Shown piece by piece: positions 11,445 through 23,027 of a stretch of 64,000 bases of DNA. Positions within the stretch are counted from its first letter, which is position 1; the number at the start of each line of letters is the position of its first letter. Below the pieces are notes generated by a model. It was not told the DNA's origin. It worked only from the letters and a program-made list of their open reading frames with translations, and made no database searches. A program made the translations under genes and the position numbers. The stretch is from Cordylochernes scorpioides (taxonomy: Eukaryota > Arthropoda > Arachnida > Pseudoscorpiones > Chernetidae): NCBI GenBank assembly GCA_030710605.1, contig CP092863.1, positions 144,857,372 through 144,921,371 on the forward strand, written 5' to 3'.

Positions 11445-11860
11445 TTAGGTGAAATGGTATTGGAAAAATATATTTTACATTGGTATTTTAATTGAAAAAG
11501 AGCATATAGTGGATCAAAATATCATTTATTTCACCAATATTTCATTTGGCTTAACGTCAAACATCTTTCAAGGTATTATAACATATTTAATGTGTGTCAA
11601 CAACAAATCAGCGCCACATAACATCAATACATTTTTTTAATATATTCTATATTTGAATAAAAAAAGCAAATCTTGGATCAAAATATCATTTAATTCACCA
11701 ATATTTCAGTTGGCTGAACGCCAACCTTTATCAAGGTATTATAACATATTTAATGTGTGTCAACAACAAACTCAGCGCCACATAACGTCAATAGAATTAA
11801 GTTTCAAAAATATTTTGTTATATTTTCAATGGGGAGATTCTAATTTATATATTGTAATTT
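11445..11860 (+). repeat. Two Penelope-type terminal repeat copies in tandem
   Basis: Copies at about 11505-11640 and 11670-11850, each with GGATCAAAATATCATTTA, an inverted GGCTGAACGCC-type pair and CAGCGCCACATAA. They are related to the copy at 4.5-4.7 kb. Confidence 0.5.
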
Positions 11861-12122
11861 GTAATTTGTACAATATAAAAGGACTCAACCTAAACTAAAG
11901 AAAACCGTCAAAATAAAATCCACCTCTTTGAAATTAAGTTTTTTTTTTTTTTTTACAAACGACCACTTTTTTTAGGCTTAAATATGATAATAATATGAAA
12001 AAATTAAACTATATTATATATATTTTTATAGAGATGTTATATAACCCATTATATTGTGTAAAATTTGGTAATGGTGTTGGATAAATATATTGTGGTTAAC
12101 GTTGTTTATTATTTCTGTGCAG

Positions 12123-12404
12123 TGCGGCCGTTCATTGAGAGGTTCCAATTTCCGGGGTCCCTACAAGAGGGGCAGAGGTTCTCCGTGCTGTGTTCTGTCA
12201 CCCGTGGGGACAGACCTGTAGAGATACGGTGGAGTAAAGATGGACGTCCGCTAGGAGACCCGGGTGTACGGGCCGTAGCTGTAGCGGAGTTTTCATCATC
12301 GCTGGTGTTCGAGGCCGTTCGTCCTCATCATCGGGGAAACTATACATGTCGTGCTTCCAACAGGGCAGGGTCTGTGGCTCATTCAGCTTCCATGGTCATT
12401 CACG
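12123..12404 (+). CDS. Ig-domain exon, Dscam Ig7-like
   Basis: A single 282-bp exon of 94 codons encodes one whole immunoglobulin domain. It is bounded by a 3' splice site (TTATTTCTGTGCAG, AG at 12121-12122) and a 5' splice site (CACG then GTAAGT at 12405). It begins and ends in phase 1, so it can be skipped or swapped without a frameshift. The domain shows the canonical disulphide pair and core Trp: VLCSV, then EIRWSKDG, then HRGNYTCRASN. The opening VRPFIERFQF and the VTRGDRPVEIRW stretch resemble the exon-9 (Ig7) variants of arthropod Dscam, in which this domain is one exon. This assignment is by eye. GC content is far above the flanks, as expected for constrained coding sequence. Only one such exon is visible, so no array of alternatives can be claimed. 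It could also belong to a short Dscam-like gene whose first Ig is Ig7-related. Confidence 0.85.
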
Positions 12405-12539
12405 GTAAGTTCTTCTTATAAACTCTCTTTTTCTGCCAGAACTATAAATATGTCGGGAAAAATTATTCGTAGAATAGAAAGATCCTTCATTACTTAAAGG
12501 TATAAAACAATAAAATAAGGACAAGAGATCAAATAATAT

Positions 12540-12665
12540 GTACTTTTTAAAATTATCCCTAGTACACGTGGTACAGGCCATGATAATCATGGTGGGTAGT
12601 TAGCGACTGCTTTTACTGTGAGCGCACCACATGTCTATACATGTGAAAAGCAGTTCGACTATGTA
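12540..12665 (-). mobile_element. tRNA-derived SINE, 3' part, inverted
   Basis: Matches the body and tail of the SINE at 25.8, 33.6 and 47.2 kb in reverse: CACGTGGTACAGGCC, CATGATAATCATGGTGGG and ACATGTGAAAAGCAG. The tRNA head is missing. Confidence 0.65.
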
Positions 12666-12756
12666 CATTTGTAATTCCATTCAATTGATTTTCTATTCAC
12701 GGCCTAAACTTATTATATAAATATATGTATAGACAAATGTAAAGACATACATGTAT

Positions 12757-12806
12757 GACAGCGTAAGTGTCCCTAGGGAGACATAGCGCTTTAAATTGAA
12801 ATAAAT
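12757..12806 (+). mobile_element. LINE 3' tail, strongly truncated
   Basis: Only the 3' hairpin (AGCG...CGCT around GTCCCTAGGGAGAC) and an AAATAAATAAAT tail remain, like the ends at 3.75, 48.7 and 54.6 kb. Confidence 0.6.
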
Positions 12807-12809
12807 AAA

Positions 12810-13524
12810 TTATATGTACATCAGCAGCTCTCACGCCGGCCTGCCCTATCCAATAAACGCTAGCCAATTAACAATCCAACAAGGCTGTGCTATATAGACA
12901 AATATGTAAATTAACATAGATAATACTAAAATCCTGTTCAAATCACATGAGTATTTTTTTTTTTAATTTCAATTTTAAGTGCTATGTCCCTCAAAGGATA
13001 CATGTATGCCTTTAAATTTGTCTAAACATATATATATGTGGCAATATCGTTGCGGAATTTCTTGTTGTTGGATGCGAATGGTGATATTTGATTGAAGCGC
13101 AGCCGTTGAGTGGAAGTTGCAGCATACAGTTAGGAATAATCAGGACACGTGATTGTTTTGAAAATAAAAGGCAACTGGATTGGAGGGAAGAAGGTTTGAG
13201 AAGGAGCGGGTTTGATTGTTCCTTATCTGATCTCATGGCGGTGATTGACATAGCTATGAGCTGAGCTGAGAGAGAGATCTCTAGAACAGATGTTACCTTG
13301 GTGGGAGCAAGTCGAAGGCTGATCCGAACTCGGTGGGAGCCAAGTCGCTACTGCAGGTGTTGTTCCTATGAGAGCGAAAACCTAACTGACCATCCTTGCC
13401 TTTCGATTTAACACCAAGACTCCGTTTCTCTATGATTGGTCGAGAGATGATCACATGCTTTTCCCCTATTGGTTGACCTATTTAGATGCTATCTTTTGAT
13501 TGGCCCGCGGCTTTCCTTGATGAA
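12810..13524. other. Mixed non-coding DNA with several CCAAT-like boxes
   Basis: Less AT-rich than its flanks. ATTGG occurs repeatedly between 13430 and 13520, as in promoter or LTR U3 regions. It might be part of the 3' side of the minus-strand gypsy element at 15.7-18.6 kb, but no LTR pair can be shown because the partner would lie across the gap. Confidence 0.25.
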
Positions 13525-13735
13525 AGCTGTGGTCTGCTTGATAGGAAGTGTCGAGTGCTATTTTGACTTTATTTACTTCCGTGTTATCAAATACGTCCTA
13601 TCTTGGGTCGGAAGTATGGGGTGTCTCTATACTAATATAACTTCTGTGGCTATTGGATACGTCCTGTTTTGTCAGGAAGTATTGAGTGTATCTTGGCTAA
13701 AATAAGTTCTGCGGTCACTAGAGACGTCCGGTCTC
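13525..13735 (+). repeat. Degenerate tandem repeat, about 66-bp units
   Basis: Three diverged units share an ATACGTCCT block, an AGGAAGT block and a TTCTGTGG block. Confidence 0.5.
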
Positions 13736-14159
13736 TGCCCCTGCAATATTGACACAGGGGTGCCCAGAATAGTCGTGCCAGCCTTAGGTCTACTTCCTAT
13801 ATCTTAATGCTACTTGCTTCCCTCCAGTTACCTTGTTCTTTATTAAGTCTTTGAAAATCATACATGGTACATACATAGTGGGTCGGGGTTGCATTTAATT
13901 ATATACAAATTATGACAGATGCGCCCCCTACATGTGAAGAATTCAAGAAGGGGTTAGCCTGAGAGAATTCTGTAAAATGAAAAATAATTTTGTGGGAAAA
14001 TTAGTTGTAGGTATTGAGGGGCTATATACAAGCATTGCTGGTGACATAAGTAAGATAGAATGGGGTTGATGATATAGGTTGAGTATAATTAATAGAAATC
14101 AAAAAATTTTTTAATTGTAAGAAATCAATGAAGGTTATGGTACATAGTGGGTAAAACAA
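13736..14159. other. Nothing recognised
   Basis: No gene or named repeat seen between the two tandem arrays. Confidence 0.4.
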
Positions 14160-14770
14160 AAAAATGCGCCTAAACGAATTCTACTCGAGATAAGAAATGA
14201 TATCGAGGGAGTTCTATTAAGGCTTTTGAAATCCAATAAAATAATATAAAAATAGTTGAATGAAATCAAAATTGAATGTGTTTGGTTGAAAAAGAAAAAT
14301 ATTTTGTTGCATGGTGACAAAGACAACTGCTTAGTTACTTTTTTGCTCGAATTCTGAGAAAAAGGAATCGAGGAAATTTCATAAGGTGCTTTGAAATCAA
14401 AACAAAATGAAATAAGAAGTTGAATGAAATCAAAATTGAGTGTGTTTGGTTGAATGGTGAGAAAAAAAAAAGAAAAATGCCTAACCATATTCTAGCTCGA
14501 AATTGGGAATGAAATCGAAGGAATTCTATTAGGTCTTTTGAGAAATCAAAAATAAAAATAAAATAAGAGTTTTTTGAGCGAAATCAAAGTTGAGTGCTTG
14601 GTTGAATGGTGAAAAAAAAGGAAAAATGCCTAATTACTTTTTTTGCTTGAATTTTGGAAAGGAATTCGAGGAAATTTCATAAGGTCTTTTGAGAAATCAA
14701 AATAAAAATAAAATAAGAGTTGAACGAAATCAAAGTTGAGCGTTTGAAAAAAAAATGAAAAATAAAAAGG
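14160..14770 (+). repeat. Degenerate tandem repeat, four units of about 150 bp
   Basis: Units begin near 14160, 14325, 14475 and 14627. Each contains a GAATTC-type block, a TTTCATAAGGTCTTTTGA-like block and GAAATCAAAGTTGAG. It is probably part of the untranslated region of the neighbouring gypsy element, but that is inference. Confidence 0.5.
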
Positions 14771-15668
14771 TTTCAACAACAAAGGGTGATTTAATGTTTT
14801 TAGTTTAATCGAAAACCAGTGGGTTTTCGTTGATAATTGAGTTGTGGCAATATAAGTCAAGTGGTAAATAGAATGATAATTGATAAGTGAAAATGATAAT
14901 ATAAGTTAATTGGTAAATAAAATGATAGTTAATGATTAAAATTGATAATAAGTTGAATAAATTGCTAAATTGATTAAACATTTATATTTTTAATTGAGAG
15001 AAAATAATGAAAATGATTGATATGAAAAATAAGGTGTATTGGTTTGAACCCTATGGTATCTACATGCCCTGATCTACATGTATTGGTTGCTCCATTTTGC
15101 CCTATAAATGTTTTACTTGCTCAATTATGCCCTATAAATTTTTTGTCTCGTCTGTAGCGACACTTAGGTGAAAAACGTGATTCTAGTCCTCAAGTGCGTT
15201 TATGCTGTGTGTACAGGAGACATGGAAATCTATATAACCTTTATGTGTAATTTTTCGTCTTTGTGTGTGTGTTGTGAAAAAATGTTAGAAGTCTGTTGTG
15301 TAAGAAATGTGTGAGTTAGTTCTATGTGTTGTCTCGTGGATGTGGAGTTGGTTGGTAAAAATCGATATGTAGACTCGAACTGGAATCAAAATCGGTGGCA
15401 TAGCGAGGTTCCCAGTTGACCTCAATAGGGGATCTTCTCATTGTAATTAGAGATACGGAAGTGGGGTGTGTCGGGCAAACGAGAGGGAATGAAATTGGAG
15501 ATCGGACGAGGGCGCTCCGCTTTGTTTACCGAGGCCGAATTTATCGCTGCGAACTACACTTCCGTCGGGGTGTCTCAAATTCTCGTTTCCTGCCGTCTAT
15601 TTATTTTTGGTGCGGCTCGGGGCTTGTTTTTGGAGTACGGCTTCTCCGACATTGTTTGGTCATTTTTT
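14771..15668. other. No gene; probable 3' flank of the gypsy element
   Basis: Contains two near-identical TGCCCTATAAAT blocks at about 15098 and 15130. The stretch 15440-15660 is less AT-rich and open on the plus strand without any recognisable domain. Confidence 0.35.
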
Positions 15669-16661
15669 TCAGTTACTGCTATCTCTTCGGAGTTTATTTA
15701 GATTTTCTGCGAAGATGGTTCCTAAAATTATGAGAAGTTTTATAAATGCTTGTCCACAATGAAAAACTGTTTGTCCAAAATTAAAAACTACCTCTTGTAA
15801 TTCGAAGATTTTCTGATCGGGCATAGCATAGATAAACAAGTACTTAATGAATAAAATTGGAATACAGTTGTACGGTAGAACTAATAAACAAAGGATAAAA
15901 ATCAGATGAAAGATAGGATATTGTCCCATGTTCGTCCACAATTTTGTAACTGGGGACTCTGAAATATTGGCTTGAACCTTATGAATTGTAGAATTTGAAT
16001 GATTGGTAGGTTCGCAGTTCTCCTGTTTGATATCTTTAGGGAGTGGTGTGATATGATTGAGCTGGTTGTCAGGTTTGCAGTTTTTAACGTCGGGGAAGAG
16101 TGATGTAAATCGTCTTGTTGCAAAAATGGCAGGGTCTAAATGCTTGAAAGGTTCGCTGCTGGTGGGTTTGAACCTTACTGACTCTGTTGGGAATAATTCG
16201 GGTGTTAAATGTTTGAAAGGAAACGTGTAATTGGGGTTGTGCTTTATATGATAGGTGTTAACGGCGGGTGGTGATATATAATGGATTTTTTCTGTATACA
16301 GTTTAAGTTTGTTGACGTGGATTGTGTCAGTATCTCTTTGAAGTGGTTGATTTGGTCGATCTATGCGGACCACATTTGGTGAAATAATTTCTAATATTGT
16401 GTGAGGTCCTGTGAAATATGGCGCAAGTTTCCCTGTATTTGGGTGGTGATATAATTTTACTAACACTAGATCACCTACTTCGAAATGTGGTTGCTTGTGT
16501 CGTTGGTCATAAGTGTTTTTGTCTTGGTAAATGTTTGTTTTGTGTGCGTGTGTCGGTATTTTTACGTGAAGGTTGGTTGTATTCATCGATTCTTCTAGCG
16601 AATCGGCAGGTGGGGGCAGGTTTTTACCTGTTTTGCGATGTCTTGTGTCATGTTCTGCCAA
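15669..16661 (-). pseudogene. Gypsy integrase C-terminal domain with hydrophobic tail
   Basis: A 330-codon open frame. The first third is a gypsy integrase C-terminal domain: YDQRHKQPHFEVGDLVLVKL, then HPNTGKLAPYFTGPHTILEI, then HVNKLKLY. The middle is low-complexity, rich in Thr, Asn and Pro. The end has a strongly hydrophobic run (FHLIFILCLLVLPYNC) and a second one near the C terminus. These look membrane-spanning and may be the remnant of an extra 3' ORF fused after integrase; that is inference. The integrase DDE core that should precede it is absent, so the protein could not integrate DNA. Confidence 0.65.
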
Positions 16662-17122
16662 TAATATTGTGCTGAGATGAGTCTCGTCATCTTGGAGATG
16701 TTTGGGTGGTGGTGTTGTGTGTGTACGGACTTAAGAAGTCCGGTTGTAAATGAACTTGGGACTATAGTTTTAAGTACTCCTTTTCGGGAGACGGTGCGCA
16801 GTTTATTGTGATCCATAGTTACGCGAGATTTTCTCGGTGGAGAAGACTGTTGGCTCTGTATGAGTGGCGCATCTAGAAAGCCACAAAATGGGATACGAGT
16901 TCCAACGCCCGTTTCATATTGTTGTACTCCATTTATGCTACGGACCTCATATTCGTATCTTGACAATCTTAACCTCCATCGAAACAATCTGCCTGACGGA
17001 GCTTTGATCTCTTTCAACCACTGCAATGCGGGATGGTCAGAAAATATTGTAAACTTTCTGCCATTTAGACAGGTGCGGAAATTATCCACACTTTCCACAA
17101 TGGCTAGGCATTGTAGTTCCAA
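16595..17122 (-). pseudogene. Gypsy RNase H and integrase zinc-domain fragment
   Basis: The frame opens inside RNase H (ECLAIV-type motif read as LQCLAIVESVDNFR), with TIFSDHPALQWL and GRLFRWRLRLSRYEYEV, both standard for Ty3/gypsy RNase H. It then runs into an H2C2-like segment (HPNISKMTRLISAQYYW) whose final Cys pair reads CPHLPI, so one Cys is lost. The next domain should be the integrase core, but the sequence jumps to the integrase C-terminal region, so about 200 residues are deleted. Confidence 0.75.
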
Positions 17123-17391
17123 GTCTGAATAATTTCGCTCGTGACTACGTAGAGATCGGCTGAAATGTTGAACGGTGTATGTCTTCCCATCAGGGTAGAC
17201 TTGTTAAGAACGCCTGTAATGCTGAATGTTGAGGTGTTACAGTACACCTGGCATGGCAGACCTTCCTGGTAAAGGTGTAATGTGGGGTGTGTGGTAAGGT
17301 TTTCTTTCAGGTTAGTGAACGCTTTCTGGCATTCGTCATCCCAGACCCACATGATATCCTTTTTTAGAAGGTTGATAAGTGGCGTCCGCAA
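17104..17391 (-). pseudogene. Gypsy RT-RNase H connection fragment
   Basis: Encodes PLINLLKKDIMWVWDDECQ followed by the start of RNase H, in which the usual DAS motif is changed (YCNTSTFSITGVL). It overlaps the next fragment in another frame, which shows a frameshift between the two parts of RNase H. It connects upstream to the final residues of the 17364-18590 frame (RKALRSFLKAVNAY), the end of the RT connection domain. Confidence 0.7.
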
Positions 17392-18590
17392 GCGGGCGTG
17401 GTCCGGAATGAACTCTTATAGGCGTTCACAGCTTTTAGGAAAGATCGCAAGGCTTTTCGATTGTGTGGTTGTTTGGTGGCGTGAATTTTTTCTATGTTTT
17501 GTGTAGACGGGATGATTGTATTATTCTTAACGGTTGTGCATGCGCTTATTTGTCGTTGTTGTTGTCTTTTGGCGTGCGTGTTGCGTGTGTTGTGCGGATT
17601 GTGTGTGTTACCGTTGTGTGACGACGTATGGGTGCGCGTGTTGTGAGGTACATTTGCGTGTTTATGGCGTTGCGAAGTATGGTCATGTGTGGATTTTGTG
17701 TGGTAAGTGGGTGAGCTGTGTCGGTGTACGGACACTTTTTTGGGCATTATTGGAATTGTAGGTTGGAGTCGTGGTGGCTTTACATGTTGTGGGCATATAG
17801 TACTGGTAATTGGGTTGAGTGAAAAGTTGTGTGGTGTGATTTTATAATGGTGGCATGTAAATATTTGGGGTTTGGGCAATGAATGCAGGCAAGGTTTTCC
17901 ATGTGTGAAAGCTTTGGGTGCTGTGCGAGTCCTTTGGGACAGGTTTTGGCCTAGCCCGTGCTTGCATTCATTTGATACATGTTTAAAGTGGTAGATAGTA
18001 TTAGACAATGGGACGCCAAGTTGGAAAATAGTGCCGCGATTATAATTTAGTTTTAATTTATATTGATAAAGGGTTTTTAAGGTAAGAACTCCAAATGGCA
18101 AGGATGCATTTACCACGTGGAAGTTCTCTCTACGGGTTATTTGGCCTATTGTCAGAGGGAAAGTTAAATGTCCTATTATTTTCGTAAAACTATTTAGGGT
18201 GGATAGATCAAGGGAAGGTTTTTTAATACTTAAATTGGGAAGTTGTGCTTTTAATCTATTGTATAAATGATACGGCAATATGTTCGAACCTGCGTCTGGT
18301 TCAATTAGAAAGGTACATGGTAGGTCCTGGGTCAGATACAAGTCCAAAGTCAATTTGATGGTGTCATTGGGTGGATTGCCTACCTTAGTCTCGAAAAGTC
18401 TCCATTGTGGCGTCTTCGCTTGGTGTGGCTGGCTTGGAATATCTGTTGGACCGGATCGGGACCTTTTGCACTGTCCGCGCGATTGAAAGGGAAATCTAGT
18501 CATTTGTACTGCTTCCATTCGAGTGGATCGCGTTGTCGGTACACTGGGTCCGTGTCGCGTGGGTTGCTTCCGTGTGTACTGGTACGGCAT
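17364..18590 (-). pseudogene. Gypsy protease-region ORF lacking RT
   Basis: A 408-codon open frame. Residues about 75-190 resemble a retroviral-type aspartic protease region; the active-site motif reads EPDAGSNILP rather than the usual DTGS. RT would be expected next, but residues about 270-370 are instead a His/Thr/Asn-rich low-complexity stretch, and the frame ends in an RT-connection motif (RSFLKAVNAY). The whole catalytic RT is therefore missing although the frame stays open. No signal peptide or other domain is seen. The right end lies about 40 bp from the N gap. Confidence 0.6.
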
Positions 18591-18628
18591 GGCGGGTGGC
18601 GACTCCTCGGTGGCGTCAGGTTGTTCGG

Positions 18629-18728
18629 NNNNNNNNNNNNNNNNNNNNNNNNNNNNNNNNNNNNNNNNNNNNNNNNNNNNNNNNNNNNNNNNNNNNNNNN
18701 NNNNNNNNNNNNNNNNNNNNNNNNNNNN
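18629..18728. other. Assembly gap of 100 N
   Basis: Exactly 100 N, the conventional placeholder for a gap of unknown length. Order and orientation of the two sides rest on scaffolding only. Confidence 0.95.
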
Positions 18729-19490
18729 TATGGGTCACCGATGTAGAGCCTGTCTATCAGTTAAAGGCGATCACACCCCATATTAACAACAATATCCAAG
18801 ATATATATGCACTGACTGCAAGAAGATCAGTTTGACTGGCTAATTTGCATAAAATACGTGTTCGATTTCTTTGATTTCGGGTATTTTAATCAATAATGAA
18901 ATAATAAATTTGTGTATAAAATTTCATTGATAAATGTTCGATAATATTTGAGATATATGAAAAAGATATGCTGTTCCTTTAATTTTGCGGGCCAGTGTAT
19001 GCTATGTAAATATAGTTTTTTTAATAAACAAATTCTAAATAATATGCAAATATATTCTTTATATAAGTGAAAATGCAATCTTTCGAGTATGTTCTTCTTC
19101 AACATGGAAATTATTTATAATCGCCAACCAGAAAACATATTTTTATATAGTTAAATAAAATAATTATATACATAAAATCATGGGTTTATAAGCAACACTT
19201 ACTTCTTGTCTATATACAACAAGTTACAATTTAAGTTACAAAGTTTCTTAAACAAATGCCATTCTTAAACATCGGTTTAACCAAAATTCTAAATAGAAAG
19301 ATGATTGATCATAATTGGAATCGATAGTAACTGGGTGTTTGCCAGTTGGCATCGTGTACTCTGTAATTATCTCCATTTTTATTAATTAATTGTCTTTTGG
19401 GTTATTTTTGGAATAAGATAGTTTTATCTCTTATATGGAAACATCTCTGTTGACTTCCCACGTTCAGTGGTTGCATTTTTTTTATCAAAA
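18729..19490. other. AT-rich DNA, nothing recognised
   Basis: No coding signal or shared repeat seen. Confidence 0.5.
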
Positions 19491-19494
19491 TATG

Positions 19495-20085
19495 AAACTA
19501 TTATAGACGCCTATGATTCTTTTTAAAAATAAATAATTTCTACTTCCTTTACTGCAATGGAAAAATTAATGGGAAGGTTCACTACTGATGAACCAGGCCC
19601 TTACATAAATTTTTCCATTGCAGTAAGGGCAGTAGAAATTGTTTATTTTTAAAAGAATCATACGGGCCTATAATAGTTTCGAATTTTGATAACAGATGGC
19701 GCGCTAATGCATTAGAAACATTTGTGTTAATTCCACTCATCCAGTTTATCTTGTTTAATCCCTAACATGTTTTCTATTTGATTATGTAGAGATAATACGG
19801 ATTGGAGAAATATAAACATATTTTACTATGAAAGGATTTAAAAGCACGAATGTTTCTTTTATACATAAAACAAACTTCTACTGTCCTTACTGCGATGGAA
19901 AAATATATTAGGAGGACTTGGCTCATCAGTGGTGAACCCTCCCAGCGGTTTCGCCAATTTAATCACCAGACCGCTTCTCAGAGCTCTAATACTGTATTGG
20001 ACGATTCTGCTTATATTTATGATATACTGAAAGGTGGAATCCTAGAAATATTTTTCAAGAAAACTATGGACATAAGCTTATAAGG
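19495..20085. mobile_element. Two family C fold-back elements
   Basis: The first (19495-19715) is a near palindrome with outer arms containing TGATTCTTTTTAAAAATAAA and ACTGCAATGGAAAAATT. The second (19835-20080, minus orientation) has TCTACTGTCCTTACTGCGAT, GGCTCATCAGTGGTGAACCC and a tail with CAGAGCTCTAATACTGTATT shared with the copy at 61.9 kb. Confidence 0.65.
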
Positions 20086-20965
20086 AAGTAGAATTCCGAT
20101 ATTATTTATCTCTTTCGGAGAAATATAAAGTATTTGTTTACTTCACTTGTCTATAGGTCGTGATGAATCTTCTTTAATATCTAACATGTGTTTTATATTT
20201 GAATGTGTATTTATAATACGGATGAAATAGAAAGGCATAATTGACTATTTAAAATAGATATTGATTTATAGTCAACAGTCAAAATTGAAACGTTTTAAAT
20301 TGGAAATGTCGACATCAAACATTTACTCCACTGAAGGACGTTAGGAATTCATCAGCTGTCACAAGCCACCTTAAGGTTAGACAATTGTTATCCATTTGAG
20401 CTCTGAAAGATTTTTATTGTAATATAGTGATTGAAATATATTCATGAAATATTGATTTTTAAAATTATTCTGTAATTTATCAAGATATAGCATAAACATA
20501 CGAAGATTTCAACATGTGATTTTTTTGTGGAGTTTTATCTTTGTTTTTTTCAACTTTTTTTTACAAATGGGCAAGTTAAAAAGAAGAAGAAAATAGAAGA
20601 AGCTGCCATCAAAAAAAAAAAAAAAAAGATAAATAGTCGATAAAAGAGCTCTTTGATTTAAATAAATAACAATAATGATGATATAATAATAATAATAATA
20701 ATAAACATTTGTTTTTTCTTCAAACATACGAAGACAGACGTACACTTTATTTAACTTTATTAACATCCTATAACAGGATATCCCAAACTAAGGGATATTT
20801 GCGTCAATACATTTCTTTACATCATAACAAATTAGCTATATACAAATAGAAAGGTCAAGGAGATAGACTTGCATTGTACCGAAATATTGGATTTCTAATT
20901 AAATGTTCAAATTTATTTTTTTATCAAAAATATTTCGCTTAATTAATATATATCTAAAAACACAC
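20086..20965. other. AT-rich DNA with a possible minus-strand LINE tail
   Basis: At 20770-20800 the minus strand reads GACGCAAATATCCC, a short loop, then GGGATAT, like the LINE 3' hairpin but with the outer stem unpaired. ATA microsatellite at 20680-20705. Nothing else recognised. Confidence 0.35.
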
Positions 20966-21540
20966 TCATGTATGTGTGGGAACAAAACTTAAGGAAGTGG
21001 AAAGTGTTTAATATTGCCGATCGTCTTTTTTTTAAGGAGACAGAGGCTGTTCACACTTGGTTATCTCGTGTGTCTTCAATAAAGGTCACTGTAATATCTT
21101 TCAGAGTTATTTTCAGAATCCCGATATACATGCTGAAAGGTACAACTTCTTCAAGTTTTGTCCATGAGTGTATACACACTTGGTTAACTCGTGTGTCTTC
21201 AATAAAGGTCACTGTAATATCTTTCAGAGTTATTGTCAGAATCCCGATATACATGCTGAAAGGTACAACTTCTTTAAGTTTTGTCCATGAGTGTATACAC
21301 ACTTGGTTAACTCGTGTGTCTTCAATAAAGGTCACTGTAATATCTTTCAGAGTTATTGTCGGAATCCCGATATACATGCTAAAAGGTACAACTTCCTTAA
21401 GTTTTGTTAATGAGTGTATACACACTTGGTTATCTCGCGTATCCTCAATAAAGTTCACTATTATACCTTTTAGAGTTATTGTCTGAATCTCTATATACAT
21501 GGTAAAAGGTACAACTTCCTTATGTTTTTTCTCATGAATG
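20966..21540 (-). repeat. M123 element: 123-bp minisatellite within Tc1-like ends
   Basis: About four units in minus orientation, each with AACTTCCTTAAGTTTTGTCC, CTTGGTTATCTCGTGTG and AGGTCACTGTAATATCTTTC. The left end reads ACAAAACTTAAGGAAGTGG, the terminal sequence of the MITE at 10.87 kb. Confidence 0.8.
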
Positions 21541-23027
21541 TAGATTTCTCTTTAGTAATTATAGTTTCGAATAAACTGAATTAGAAAATGTTTCTAATAA
21601 ATTCTAGTAATCATTACTGTCAAAAAAGTGAAAATACTAAATTCTTCAAAACGTTCTACTTTTCTGTAAACAAATACACAAAAAAAACACTTAAAAAACA
21701 CTAAATACTCAATAAATCAATAAGAGAAATCAATCAGAAAGTCAATAAAAATAATATTTACTTCTCCAAATGAAATCACGAAATCGTTTTAAACTTTTTT
21801 TTACTAAGCCGGAAAATAAACTTTAAAAAATTCTAAATCGCTCTAAAGAAAGCAATCTTTAAGACGGTAGTTGCTGCTAATGACTTTAAAATAATCTCCT
21901 TTGAAAACATCCAATTTAAAATAATGTTGAAACAAGCTTTTATAGCTTTTTAAAGATGGAATAGTAGAGTTTAAAAATGGGGGGAAAACACACTTTTCTA
22001 ATTCACTCGGAATACTCTCTGTACCTAACGGCAACTAAGGTTGTTTAAATTGAAAGGAAATAAATCATTTGATGAAATACCTCTAAAAAAACGGTATTGA
22101 AGATTATTACAATTTATTAAATTGTCTTTTAAAAGAGATAATTTTGAAATAAATTGTTTTTGGGGGATGTGTATTTTTAATAAAGATTATACACACCCTA
22201 TTTTATAACGGTACAATAGTTTTTAATTACCTATTTGACATTCGTTTGTAATATTATTATTTTTTTTAATCTTGTGTTTATTAGAGTAAAATATGATGAT
22301 GATGATCGATAAAAATAAAATTTCATTTTGAATTCCCAGTAGATAAATAAGTAACAATCTACATATTTTGTTATCTATTTTACTGTAACTATTTCAAACA
22401 ATATCTTTAATTTTGAATTTATTAATATTTATATATTTCTGTGTGTTGTTGTAGCAAATTTAATTTTTGAAGTTTTTATTAAATAGAGAGTAGTGTTTTT
22501 TTTATTAAATATCACACTTTGTTTTTTAATAACTTGATTTTTCTAGTTTAATTACTAAGAGTTTTGAAAGAGAACAATTCTTTCTCGATTTTTAATCCGT
22601 ATAAAAGAAATATTTTTATTTTTTCATATTCCTTTGACATGTTTTATAAAATAATTGTAATTTATATTTATTACTGAACACTAAGTACACAAGATATCTG
22701 TAATAGGTTCCAGGATTTTAAAAAATCCATCTTTGTTTGGAATAGATAATATACAAATCAGAAATAATTTAAGATTTATATTTTCTGGAAAATCGAGCTA
22801 ATTATAGAGCATATGAATTTTTAAAATATATATTTTTTACTTCTTCTTTTCCTCACATGTTTTATTATGAAGAATCATATGCGTCCAAAATAGTTCAAAT
22901 TTAAGATAACAGATGTTTCTTGTTTATATTTTGTTTCATGTTTAGGGTATATATGCAAATATATTTAAATAGCAAATATAAATATAATCTAAGTATATAT
23001 TGAGGACCAGCATATACTTTCAATATA
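21541..23027. other. AT-rich DNA, nothing recognised
   Basis: No gene or RNA seen. A short family C-like scrap (GAATCATATGCGTCCAAAAT) lies near 22875. Confidence 0.5.

Larger units (their letters stand above)
10668..11993. mobile_element. Long-inverted-repeat element with nested insertions
   Basis: Arms at about 10668-10815 and 11850-11993 are reverse complements, sharing TATTTAAGCCT, a run of A before TCGTTTGT, and TTATTTTGACGGTTTTCT. The interior holds a Tc1-like MITE, a second MITE and two Penelope-type repeats, so it grew by nested insertion. It ends about 130 bp before the Ig7-like exon. Confidence 0.6.
15669..18628 (-). mobile_element. Ty3/gypsy-type element, defective, cut by the scaffold gap
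   Basis: From right to left on the minus strand: protease region, RT-end/RNase H, H2C2 zinc domain, integrase C-terminus. The RT catalytic core and the integrase catalytic core are both missing. gag and the 5' LTR would lie across the gap at 18629. Confidence 0.75.

Noticed and set aside
12123-12404. A cluster of mutually exclusive Dscam exons around the Ig7-like exon
   Set aside because: Only one such exon is visible within the window; the flanks are repeats.
15416-15733. Plus-strand frame of about 105 codons as a gene
   Set aside because: No domain, no splice or start context, and it lies in the 3' flank of a minus-strand gypsy element.
18405-18835. Open frames running through the N gap
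   Set aside because: They are artefacts of translating N; no sequence is known there.
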